A stretch of 8,698 nt of DNA from Bacillota bacterium. GTDB lineage: Bacteria; Bacillota_A; Clostridia; Lachnospirales; Lachnospiraceae. Under the pieces are notes generated by a model. That model searched no databases. It saw only the letters and a program-made list of their open reading frames with translations, and was not told the DNA's origin. Every line of letters begins with the position of its first letter. Position 1 is the stretch's first letter. This document shows positions 1 to 6,459 of this stretch, piece after piece. The stretch covers positions 1 through 8,698 of the forward strand of contig JAEZSL010000075.1 in NCBI GenBank assembly GCA_023443925.1, given 5' to 3'. Position numbers and translations under genes: made by a program.

Positions 1-939
1 GTGCGTATGGCCGGTAAAGGGTCATATGTAACACAGCCCAATGACACGGCAAAGATTATGAGAACAGAGAATATGGTACAGAATATTTCGGGGGAAATTC
101 CTCTTATTGGGGTGATTTTGGAGGGATTTGGTACCGAATTTGGAACACTGCTGCTAAACAATATTGAACGGGAATGCCGCAGAAGCGGGTATACAATGGT
201 TCTTCGCTGCAGTGACGGGGTAGTTGAGAATGAAACCCGTGCAATCGATGACTTATTAAAACTGGGTGTTAAAGGGATGATAATAATGTGCTCCCAGGAC
301 GAAAATTACAATCCGAAAATACAGCAGATGGTAGTTGATAACTTTCCTGTGGTTACGGTAGACCGGCAGATGAAAGGAATTCCGGTACCTCACATAGGAA
401 CCGATAATACAAGCGCGGCCAGAGAATTGACGAAATACCTCCTGGACAGAGGATATCGAAAGATCTGCTTCGCGAAACCGGATGCATATGAAACATCAAC
501 GCTTCAGGAACGGCAGAAAGGTTTTATAGCAGCCATGAACGAATATGGAATGGTTACCGATGACAGCAGCTGGATTGCGGATTTGAGAGCCACTCTTCCC
601 AGTAAACATTTTGAAGAACTGATAGAAGAGGATATGGAGAAAATCCTCCTCCATATAGAAAGGCACCCGGATATTGAGGCTTTTCTGGCGGCTGAGTACG
701 GTATAGCACTTATATTATATGAATGCCTCCGGAAAAAAGGATTGGAGAAAAGGTATCCCATCGTATGTTTTGACTGTGTGGAGAACATGATTAATGATTA
801 TTCTTTTACCTATATAAAGCAGGGAGAAGGTAAAATCGGCACGCTTGCAGTGGAAACATTGATTGAGGTTATTAACGGCAGCAAAAGTTCCAAACATATT
901 ATGGTACCTTATGAAATTAAAAAAACGTCATTGGATTAA
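1..939 (+). CDS. GntR/LacI-type sugar-responsive transcriptional regulator, 5'-truncated by the window
   Basis: Only the ligand-binding part of this repressor is in view. Residues 1-10 read VRMAGKGSYV, matching the end of a GntR winged helix (usual pattern G.GKGTFV), so the DNA-binding domain should lie upstream and the GTG at position 1 is probably an internal Val codon. From about residue 33 (IPLIGVILEGFGTEFG) the protein follows the LacI/periplasmic-binding-protein fold: an N-terminal lobe, a central VVTVDRQ segment, then the IGTDNTSAARELTKYLLDRGYRKI block typical of Peripla_BP_3 sensors, ending at VPYEIKKTSLD. This domain order is known from AraR-type regulators, whose sugar ligand releases them from DNA. 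A strong terminator follows, and the next genes on the same strand encode a sugar importer, the likely target (inference). The ligand cannot be read from the sequence. A plain LacI protein is the alternative, but the GKGSYV junction argues against it. Confidence 0.85.
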   Translation: MRMAGKGSYVTQPNDTAKIMRTENMVQNISGEIPLIGVILEGFGTEFGTLLLNNIERECRRSGYTMVLRCSDGVVENETRAIDDLLKLGVKGMIIMCSQDENYNPKIQQMVVDNFPVVTVDRQMKGIPVPHIGTDNTSAARELTKYLLDRGYRKICFAKPDAYETSTLQERQKGFIAAMNEYGMVTDDSSWIADLRATLPSKHFEELIEEDMEKILLHIERHPDIEAFLAAEYGIALILYECLRKKGLEKRYPIVCFDCVENMINDYSFTYIKQGEGKIGTLAVETLIEVINGSKSSKHIMVPYEIKKTSLD

Positions 940-962
940 TATATTATTTATATAGGGCTTTT

Positions 963-992
963 TTATCCACACTAAGAACTGTGTCCGGATAA
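963..992 (+). other. imperfect hairpin just ahead of the regulator's terminator
   Basis: TTATCC-ACAC (963-972) pairs with GTGT-CC-GGATAA (981-992), giving ten base pairs with a 2-nt bulge (985-986) and an 8-nt loop. No T-run follows, so it is not a terminator itself. It sits 11 nt before the terminator stem and may protect the mRNA 3' end. It could also be incidental. Confidence 0.35.
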
Positions 993-1003
993 TAAATAGA
1001 TTT

Positions 1004-1037
1004 AATAAGATTTCGCTAAGCGGAATCTTATTTTTTT
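1004..1037 (+). terminator. intrinsic terminator of the regulator gene
   Basis: AATAAGATTTCGC (1004-1016) pairs with GCGGAATCTTATT (1020-1032) around the loop TAA. This is a 13-bp stem with one G-U pair, running into seven consecutive T residues (1031-1037). It lies 65 nt after the regulator stop codon and should separate that transcript from the transporter operon. Confidence 0.93.
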
Positions 1038-1391
1038 GTTGTGTGTTGTGCGTCCGGCAATGATTGACTATGCCATTCAGAGTAAGTCCGGTCACGGCAA
1101 TCACCAGCAGCCGTGTACACAACCCGGTACGCTACAGTAATGCAAGGTGTTAAGTAATTGGGTAATGTAACTTCGAAAGAAGTGTGGACTTTCATACATA
1201 TAAAGCCAAGTGGTAGTATTTGGACAGAATGAGCCATAATACATGTAATATGCAAATGATATAACATTTTAATACTACATGTGATAAGCATTTATGTAAA
1301 TTGTGATATGGTTTTTCAGATTTGATAGTAAAAAAGTGTCAATAAATATATATAAAATAATAGGATATCATTATTAAATTGTGCAAAATGT
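1038..1391. other. intergenic region with a G+C-richer island and AT-rich promoter-proximal DNA
   Basis: No convincing gene is visible. Positions about 1040-1140 are visibly richer in G+C than the flanks. They contain a 6-bp inverted repeat (CACGGC 1093-1098 with GCCGTG 1110-1115) and two GTCCGG words (1052, 1086), with a third at 983. Open frames exist on both strands here but lack ribosome sites. A small GNRA-capped hairpin (CTTC-GAAA-GAAG) lies near 1171-1182. From about 1240 the DNA becomes AT-rich, with a partial direct repeat beginning TACATGT at 1240 and 1276. Confidence 0.5.
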
Positions 1392-1435
1392 ATTGACATA
1401 TTATTAAATGATATATATAATATGTTTATGTCAAT
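1392..1435. promoter_or_regulatory. candidate operator: inverted repeat framing the transporter promoter
   Basis: ATTGACATA (1392-1400) and TATGTCAAT (1427-1435) are perfect 9-bp inverted arms with a 26-nt spacer. They cover the -35 box and the predicted transcription start. A third half-site, TGTCAAT, lies at 1337-1343. Assigning these to the upstream regulator is inference. The left arm contains the -35 hexamer, so part of the match is expected from the promoter alone. Confidence 0.45.
1393..1421 (+). promoter_or_regulatory. sigma-A-type promoter of the sugar transporter operon
   Basis: A consensus -35 TTGACA (1393-1398) and a consensus -10 TATAAT (1416-1421) are separated by exactly 17 nt. 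The start point is predicted near 1428, about 52 nt before the first permease. A promoter this close to consensus normally needs a repressor to be conditional, which fits the upstream GntR/LacI-type regulator and the inverted repeat framing this site. Confidence 0.88.
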
Positions 1436-1479
1436 TGAGAAAATGATATATATTTATATGTGAAAGGAGCCTGTCAAGA

Positions 1480-2394
1480 GTGAGAGCAGAAATGAAAAGG
1501 ATAAGAAGAGGGAAACCTTTTTGGAAAAAGGAGGGGTTTCAGGCCTATATGTTTATGATACCGACTTTAATCGGGTTTCCTGTATTGTGTGCATACCCGA
1601 TGCTGTATTCATTGTATAGTGCCTTTTGTGACTGGGACGGTATCAATTCTCCTGTTTGGCGGGGCTTGAAAAATTTTAAATACCTGTTATTTGTGGATCC
1701 CGTATTTTTAAAATCTATCAAGGTAACATTTTTATTTGCTTTGATTAATGTACCCGTTACGCTGATTTTAGGACTTGCCCTGGCTGTGCTGCTTAATAAA
1801 AAAGTACCGGGAATAAAGCTGTTCCGTGTAATTTATTACCTTCCTACCATTGTTCCCGGTGTAGCAGCTATTATTTTATGGCAGTTTATTTTCAAATCAG
1901 ATGTGGGACTTTTAAATGGTGTATTAGGACAGCTGGGAATCGCACCGGTTGGATGGCTCACCAGTGAAAGAGTAGTACTGCTTTCCTTAAGTATTATTAA
2001 ATGGTGGGGCGTAGGCGGCATGATGATCATATTCTTAAGCGGTCTGCAGTCTGTTCCGGCAGATATCTATGAAGCGGCATCCTTAGACGGAGCCGGAGGC
2101 TGGGCACAGTTTAGATATGTAACCTTTCCTATGATTACACCGGTCATATTCCTGCAGCTTATTACAGGCTTAATCGGATGTATGCAGTCTTTTGCCGAAG
2201 CACAGATTATGACTGGAGGCGGACCTAATTTTTCCTCCCACTTTATTAATTTTGATATTTATGTGAACGCCTTTACAAATCAGAAGTACGGCCGTGCCTG
2301 TGCGGAATCCTGGATTCTTTTCCTGATTATTCTGGCCTTTACGACCTTGATCTTTAAAAAATCTGAATCTTTTGTATATTATGAAAATGACTAA
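1480..2394 (+). CDS. sugar ABC transporter permease, MalF/UgpA-like (CUT1 family)
   Basis: This is one of two membrane subunits of a binding-protein-dependent carbohydrate importer. The 304 residues carry a positively charged N-terminus (KRIRRGKPFWKK) and about six membrane segments, near residues 22-48, 80-105, 116-137, 165-187, 220-238 and 277-292. The EAA loop that docks the ATPase is at 198-217 (YEAASLDGAGGWAQFRYVTF), with the diagnostic EAA...G spacing. Length and order fit the MalF-like partner. The GTG start is chosen because AAAGGAG (1463-1469) lies 10 nt upstream; the ATG at 1492 would be 22 nt away. It is the first gene after the promoter, and the next gene starts 15 nt after its stop. 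The substrate is unknown; oligosaccharide or plant-glycan uptake is typical for the family. Confidence 0.95.
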   Translation: MRAEMKRIRRGKPFWKKEGFQAYMFMIPTLIGFPVLCAYPMLYSLYSAFCDWDGINSPVWRGLKNFKYLLFVDPVFLKSIKVTFLFALINVPVTLILGLALAVLLNKKVPGIKLFRVIYYLPTIVPGVAAIILWQFIFKSDVGLLNGVLGQLGIAPVGWLTSERVVLLSLSIIKWWGVGGMMIIFLSGLQSVPADIYEAASLDGAGGWAQFRYVTFPMITPVIFLQLITGLIGCMQSFAEAQIMTGGGPNFSSHFINFDIYVNAFTNQKYGRACAESWILFLIILAFTTLIFKKSESFVYYEND

Positions 2395-2409
2395 CGGAGG
2401 TATCTTTAA

Positions 2410-3252
2410 GTGGGAAATAGACAGAAAATGAATAAAACTGTTCGATACATATTAATCTTAGTATTCTGCATCCCCATGCTGCTTCCGCTGCTATGGATGT
2501 TAACTACGGCTTTAAAAGACAATGCGGCAGTATTTAAGATGCCGCCTCAATGGATACCTTCCGAATTCCATTGGGAGAACTTTACGGAAGGCTTAGCCAA
2601 AGTAAAATTCGGTAGAAAATTCTTAAACACTGTGTTTTTAGCTGTAATTGTCAGCATTGGACAGGTTTGCAGCTGTATGAGCGTAGGTTATGCCCTGGCC
2701 AGATTAAAGTTTAAAGGGAAGAAGTTATGGTTTTACCTGATTGTTGGCTCCATGATGATTCCGGGTATGGTAACGGTTATCCCGGTATTCCGTCTTTGGG
2801 CGGCTGTTGGAGCTTATGGAACCTGGTGGCCCATGATTATACCCGCATTTTTGGGAGCTCCCTTCCAGACCTTTCTGGCAAGGCAGTTTATGACAACCAT
2901 ACCAAAATCCTATGATGATGCGGCAAGGATTGACGGGGCCAACCGATTACAGATTCTGACCCGTATTATTGCTCCAATGTCAAAACCGCTTATAACCGTT
3001 ATAGCCATACAAGCCTTTCAGGGAGCCTGGAATGACTATATGACACCCCTTTTATATGTAATTGCCAAGCCGGAAAAATGGACACTGGCGCTGGGAATCG
3101 GACGTATGACCAGCAGTACATATGGAACCCAATGGAACTTATTTATGGCTGCAGATATCATGTATATGCTGCCAATCCTGGTGATTTTCTTCTTCTGCCA
3201 GAATTACTTTATGGAAGGCCTTGGCTCAATGAATAATTCCGGAATAAAATAA
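2410..3252 (+). CDS. sugar ABC transporter permease, MalG/UgpE-like (CUT1 family)
   Basis: This is the second membrane subunit, expected to form a heterodimer with the preceding permease. The 280 residues contain a membrane anchor at about 11-32, further segments near 71-95, 106-127, 137-158, 190-206 and 246-264, and the EAA loop at 168-187 (YDDAARIDGANRLQILTRII). The segment WNDYMTPLLYV (207-217) and the short tail FMEGLGSMNNSGIK are typical of MalG-like proteins. The GTG start has CGGAGG (2395-2400) nine nt upstream, so it is preferred over the ATG at 2428. The gene is tightly spaced after the first permease, so the two are almost certainly co-transcribed. No ATP-binding subunit follows, as is common for CUT1 importers that share an MsmX/UgpC-type ATPase. 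Confidence 0.95.
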   Translation: MGNRQKMNKTVRYILILVFCIPMLLPLLWMLTTALKDNAAVFKMPPQWIPSEFHWENFTEGLAKVKFGRKFLNTVFLAVIVSIGQVCSCMSVGYALARLKFKGKKLWFYLIVGSMMIPGMVTVIPVFRLWAAVGAYGTWWPMIIPAFLGAPFQTFLARQFMTTIPKSYDDAARIDGANRLQILTRIIAPMSKPLITVIAIQAFQGAWNDYMTPLLYVIAKPEKWTLALGIGRMTSSTYGTQWNLFMAADIMYMLPILVIFFFCQNYFMEGLGSMNNSGIK

Positions 3253-3269
3253 ACCGGTTCAATTAAGAT

Positions 3270-3292
3270 TTAATTAGCTTCCAGCTAGTTAA
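3270..3292 (+). other. intercistronic hairpin between permease and binding-protein genes
   Basis: TTAATTAGCT (3270-3279) pairs with AGCTAGTTAA (3283-3292) around TCC: ten base pairs including one G-U. No T-run follows, so it is not an intrinsic terminator. Its position just before the binding-protein ribosome site suggests an mRNA-processing or stability element that could raise binding-protein output over the permeases (inference). Confidence 0.6.
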
Positions 3293-3318
3293 TATAAATG
3301 ATAACAGGAGGATAAGTT

Positions 3319-4656
3319 ATGAAAAAAAGCAATATGAAAAGAGCAATGACATTCTTACTCAGTGCGGCAATGGTAACAGCTATGCTGACGGGCTGCAAAG
3401 GAAAAGAGGAAGCCACCAACGGCGGAGATTCTGATAAGGGAGGTAATTCCGGTTCAGAAATAGTAACATTAAAGGTGGTAGATTGGGAAAGCGATGAGAT
3501 GAATAAAGCAATGCAGGATGCATTTGATAATGTATTCTCCAAGGCGCATCCCAATATAAAAGTTGAAATTGTGGAAGGTTCCTATTCCGATTATGGACAG
3601 CAGATGACAGGTATGATTACTGCCGGTGAAGCTCCGGATGTATTCCAGGGCGGATATGATATGGCTGCTTCTTTCTATCAGAAAGGCCTTTTAACAGATT
3701 GGACAGATAAAGTTGCCGCAGAACCGGAATTCGTAGATTCTCTTTATGAAGGAACTATGAGCGGCTGGCAGTTGGATGGTAAAACTTACGGTTTTCCCAG
3801 TCTTGTAAATGTATATGGCGTATTTTACAACAAAGATCTGCTGGCAGCAGCAGGAATAGCTGAACCTACGGCAGATTGGACCTGGGATGATTTATGGGCT
3901 ATGGCACAGAAGCTTAAGAAACCCGAAGAAGGTAAATTCGGGCTCTACGGATTTGATACTTCCTCCTTTGGTATAGCTAATATCAGTACTTCATACGGCG
4001 GTGCGCCGATTATGGATAAAGTAGTGGGTATTTCAAAGGTAACGGTAGATGATAAATTCTTAGAACAGGCGACTAAAATCCAGAGCTTAATCGCAGACGG
4101 AACCATTCCGAAAAGAACTTATGAAGCAGCAAACCAGCAATCCATGTTTGAAGCAGGAGAAATGGCATTAATGTACTACGGACAGTGGGAAGTGGATTCC
4201 TTACTTAGAAACTGCCCGGATTTGAACTGGGGCTATGCACCGACTCCTCAGGGACCTAGCGGAAGAACCACAATTTATGATACCGTAGGCTGGATGTCAC
4301 CGAAAGATCTGGCACATCCGGAAGAAACCTGGGAACTGATTAAATTTATGTCCAGTGAAATGTATCAGACAGTATTAAAAGTAACACCGGTTGCACCTTG
4401 TGCACACTCAGCCTCCGCATCTGTTTTTTATGATGTAATGAATGAAAAGGGTCATCCGGAAGCAGCAGAAGCAGTTAAGGCTATGATGGAAACCGCTAAT
4501 AAAAACGGCGTACGTTATGCAGCTGACTGGTCCTCCGATGCCGGCAAAGTATGGGATCCGACCTATAACAATTTTATGGATGGTGAAAGCGGCGATCCGG
4601 TTACAAAACTGCAGGAGATAGCTGAACAGATCAATGGCATCATCGCAGGAAACTAA
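3319..4656 (+). CDS. extracellular sugar-binding lipoprotein of the ABC importer
   Basis: This protein captures the substrate outside the cell and hands it to the two permeases. The 445 residues begin with a lipoprotein signal peptide: basic KKSNMKR, a hydrophobic stretch from about residue 9, and the lipobox LTGC with Cys26 as the predicted lipid-modified residue. A flexible Gly/Ser/Asp-rich linker follows (about 30-48). The mature part fits the family-1 solute-binding fold (SBP_bac_1), with VVDWESDEMNKAM near its start, GEAPDVFQGG in the first lobe, and Trp-rich ligand-facing segments (DWTWDDLWAM, YYGQWEVDS, GWMSPKDLAHPEETWELIKF). AGGAGG (3306-3311) precedes the ATG by 7 nt. It is last in the operon, 66 nt after the second permease, with a hairpin in the gap and a terminator behind it. 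The sequence does not reveal the sugar. Confidence 0.96.
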   Translation: MKKSNMKRAMTFLLSAAMVTAMLTGCKGKEEATNGGDSDKGGNSGSEIVTLKVVDWESDEMNKAMQDAFDNVFSKAHPNIKVEIVEGSYSDYGQQMTGMITAGEAPDVFQGGYDMAASFYQKGLLTDWTDKVAAEPEFVDSLYEGTMSGWQLDGKTYGFPSLVNVYGVFYNKDLLAAAGIAEPTADWTWDDLWAMAQKLKKPEEGKFGLYGFDTSSFGIANISTSYGGAPIMDKVVGISKVTVDDKFLEQATKIQSLIADGTIPKRTYEAANQQSMFEAGEMALMYYGQWEVDSLLRNCPDLNWGYAPTPQGPSGRTTIYDTVGWMSPKDLAHPEETWELIKFMSSEMYQTVLKVTPVAPCAHSASASVFYDVMNEKGHPEAAEAVKAMMETANKNGVRYAADWSSDAGKVWDPTYNNFMDGESGDPVTKLQEIAEQINGIIAGN

Positions 4657-4717
4657 TAACTGTATTGACAGGAATCACTAAACTTAAGTGAATTAGTTTA
4701 ATATTTATTTAAATTTA

Positions 4718-4767
4718 AAGAGCATGTTCAGTCAGTATTAATCTGGCTTTGCATGCTCTTATTTTAT
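4718..4767 (+). terminator. terminator of the transporter operon
   Basis: A two-part stem: AAGAGCATG (4718-4726) pairs perfectly with CATGCTCTT (4752-4760), and inside it AGTCAG (4730-4735) pairs with CTGGCT (4743-4748) with one G-U. A symmetric 3-nt internal loop separates them. The stem is followed by ATTTTAT, a short interrupted U-tract. It lies 61 nt after the binding-protein stop. On the other strand the stem runs into TTTAAATTT, so it may also stop leftward transcription from the convergent small genes. Confidence 0.8.
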
Positions 4768-4830
4768 GAACTTATTATATAAACACTTTTATAAAGTATA
4801 ATAATCAATTTAATTGTAGCTTGGGAAAGG

Positions 4831-5106
4831 TTACTTCTTTTTGGCAATCATCTTTTTTATCATTTCCAGTTTTTGCTTATCTGCCGGCGACATATCTTTG
4901 GTTAATATTTCAACCATTAAATTTGTCTCATCCTGTGAAAAGGTAAGTCCTAAGGCTTTTAATTTGGCATTGGCCTTAATCAATAAGGGTAAAGCTTTTT
5001 CAGCAGATTTTCCTTCGGCTTCATTAGCTAAATCCACTAGAATCGCTAGTTTCCTGGCATCAATATTTTTCATTGCAGGATGGTTAATCCATTCCAAATC
5101 TTTCAT
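4831..5106 (-). CDS. small conserved-looking protein of unknown function (91 aa)
   Basis: I do not recognise this family. The protein is highly charged and Lys-, Leu- and Ala-rich. It has no signal peptide, membrane segment or cysteine, so it is probably a soluble, mostly helical cytoplasmic protein. The start is supported by AGGAG 7 nt upstream on the minus strand (within 5107-5120). It ends in a basic tail (KKMIAKKK). Residues 64-86 (MVEILTKDMSPADKQKLEMI then KKM) resemble residues 141-163 of the neighbouring 168-aa protein: the pattern M.EIL....[ST]P..K.....I..M occurs in both. It lies 60 nt downstream of that gene on the same strand, so the two are probably co-transcribed and functionally linked (inference). 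An overlapping rightward frame exists but has no ribosome site. Confidence 0.75.
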   Translation of the reverse strand: MKDLEWINHPAMKNIDARKLAILVDLANEAEGKSAEKALPLLIKANAKLKALGLTFSQDETNLMVEILTKDMSPADKQKLEMIKKMIAKKK

Positions 5107-5166
5107 ATCTGACTCCTGTCCGCGTTTTCATACACGCATGCTAATAAAATTGGTTAATGGTTCTTG

Positions 5167-5673
5167 TTACTGCATCGCATTGAACATCATGTTAATATCA
5201 TCAAATGTACTTTTTTGTTCTGGTGTTAAAAGCGCTCCCAATATTTCCATCATATCGGGTCCGCTGCTGTTGCCGCCGCCGGGTTCTCCTTCGGAGTTCT
5301 CTGTGTTTTCAGTTTGGGTAGCCATGACAGATGCAAAAGCGGAATATGTATCGTAAAGATTTTTTGCTTTAATTAAATTCAGAAAAGTGTCAACTAATTG
5401 CCTTTCCTGATCGTAACAAACATTTCTTATACTCATTAGTAAAGCTTCTATATCAATATTTTGTGTTCTGATATTAAAGGTAGTTACAGTATCTTTTTGT
5501 TTAAAATTTTGAAAAGTTTCCATTAATTCTCCAGCTTTTAAAATAAGATCAGCAGACTGCTGTGTATCACTGTCAAGATGAGGAAAAGCTGCTTTGACGA
5601 TCTCTAACACATGGCTGAATTTGCCGCGGTTGGAATTTTGGGAGGTGTCTTTTTCGTTGTTGTCGATATCCAT
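5167..5673 (-). CDS. small acidic protein of unknown function (168 aa), partner of the 91-aa protein
   Basis: I do not recognise this family. The N-terminus (about 1-17) is polar and likely disordered. Residues about 18-115 read as amphipathic helices (FSHVLEIVKAAFPHLDS; QQSADLILKAGELMETFQNF; RQLVDTFLNLIKAKNLYDTY). A Glu/Asn/Gly-rich linker follows (119-139, including EGEPGGGNSSGPD), then a short C-terminal helix pair, MMEILGALLTPEQ...I..MFNAMQ. That tail shares the motif M.EIL....[ST]P..K.....I..M with the 91-aa protein just downstream. No signal peptide or membrane segment is seen. TTGGAG precedes the ATG by 5 nt, and a TATAAT-like -10 lies upstream on the minus strand (5697-5702). It reads as the first gene of a two-gene leftward operon convergent with the sugar importer. 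Confidence 0.78.
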   Translation of the reverse strand: MDIDNNEKDTSQNSNRGKFSHVLEIVKAAFPHLDSDTQQSADLILKAGELMETFQNFKQKDTVTTFNIRTQNIDIEALLMSIRNVCYDQERQLVDTFLNLIKAKNLYDTYSAFASVMATQTENTENSEGEPGGGNSSGPDMMEILGALLTPEQKSTFDDINMMFNAMQ

Positions 5674-5696
5674 GGCTTCTCCAATTCTCTTTAATC

Positions 5697-5702
5697 ATTA
5701 TA
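5697..5702 (-). promoter_or_regulatory. candidate -10 box for the two-gene leftward operon
   Basis: The minus strand reads TATAAT here, 24 nt before the ATG of the 168-aa gene. No good -35 hexamer sits 16-18 nt further upstream (the minus-strand sequence there is ATTTTC), so the promoter call rests on the -10 alone. Confidence 0.35.
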
Positions 5703-5836
5703 CTATATTCATTGAAATCGAAAATATTACTAATAAGCATATTGTAAGTAAGGGGGAATCGACTTGCGAAAGACATGTGAGCCTTTATTAGAATAGCAAT
5801 AAAAACGGAACTAATGCAAAACCATTAATCTAAGGA

Positions 5837-5868
5837 ACCTGTGGTTTATTAAATTCTGATTCACAGGT
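5837..5868 (-). other. inverted repeat downstream of luxS, possible weak terminator
   Basis: ACCTGTG (5837-5843) and CACAGGT (5862-5868) are perfect 7-bp arms with an 18-nt loop, about 80 nt beyond the luxS stop on the minus strand. Read leftwards the stem is followed by TCCTT, not a proper T-run, so termination activity is uncertain. It is the only stem of note in the 273-bp gap between luxS and the small-protein operon. Confidence 0.35.
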
Positions 5869-5946
5869 AAATAGTTTAAGGTATTACATAGTCCCGTATA
5901 TAGAGATCATTTCTGTTTTATGATTGTTTTAAAAGTACAGTCAGAA

Positions 5947-6426
5947 TCACTCCGGATAAATTAAATGTGTTTCATCAATGTTATACAAAGTTTCAGCTAA
6001 AAATTTGTCAGCCAGATATTTAGCCATATTTAAATTCATATCAAGATAGTTACCGCAGTTTACTGCCGCAGCTCCTGGTACCTCACCCTCAAAGTCACGG
6101 ATGAATTCAAACATTTCGGTAAGTAAGGAAACAACATCCCTGGATTCGTAGTCACCTGCCAGAATTAAATAAAAGCCGGTTCTGCAGCCCATAGGTCCGA
6201 AATAAATAATTTTAGTACCAAAATCCGAATGATTTCTGAGAAAAGTGGCAGCCAAATGTTCAATGGTATGAATCTCAGCCGTATTCATAACCGGTTCGAA
6301 GTTGGGTCTGGTCATACGGATATCAAAAGTGGTAAGAACCTCGGAGCCGGCGGTATCCTTTCTGGAAACATAAATACCTCTCAGTAATTTCATATGGTCA
6401 ATTGTAAAGCTTGCAATCTGTTTCAT
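5947..6426 (-). CDS. luxS: S-ribosylhomocysteine lyase, autoinducer-2 synthase LuxS
   Basis: LuxS splits S-ribosylhomocysteine into homocysteine and DPD, the precursor of AI-2, in the cytoplasm. It recycles methyl-donor waste and makes a cell-cell signal. The 159 residues match the usual LuxS length and carry all the key residues. The metal site is H53-T-I-E56-H57 plus Cys124 in AVNCGNY, and the catalytic Cys81 is in [10 protein letters not shown]. His11 in the N-terminal TIDHMKL segment and the FDIRMTRPN strand are also family hallmarks. AGGAGG precedes the ATG by 5 nt on the minus strand. No nucleosidase (pfs/mtnN) or methionine-cycle gene adjoins it, so it appears to stand alone. The leader of about 140 nt contains a nested inverted repeat that could regulate expression. 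Confidence 0.98.
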   Translation of the reverse strand: MKQIASFTIDHMKLLRGIYVSRKDTAGSEVLTTFDIRMTRPNFEPVMNTAEIHTIEHLAATFLRNHSDFGTKIIYFGPMGCRTGFYLILAGDYESRDVVSLLTEMFEFIRDFEGEVPGAAAVNCGNYLDMNLNMAKYLADKFLAETLYNIDETHLIYPE

Positions 6427-6459
6427 GACTTCCTCCTTTATTTCAATGGAATGAGTAGC

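Noticed and set aside
504..897. Leftward open frames inside the regulator gene
   Set aside because: They are shadows on the opposite strand of a protein-coding frame with clear family motifs.
1028..1291. Leftward 87-codon open frame in the regulator-transporter gap
   Set aside because: It has no ribosome site, runs into the terminator stem of the regulator, and its product resembles no family I know. It overlaps another equally unsupported leftward frame (928-1122).
4661..4675. TTGACA-like word after the binding-protein stop as a new promoter
   Set aside because: No -10 hexamer with proper spacing and no gene follows on that strand before the terminator.
4841..5356. Rightward 171-codon open frame overlapping the two small genes
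   Set aside because: It lies antisense to both leftward genes and crosses their intergenic gap. It has no ribosome site and a low-complexity Ser/Ile/Phe-rich composition. The leftward genes each have ribosome sites and a shared motif.
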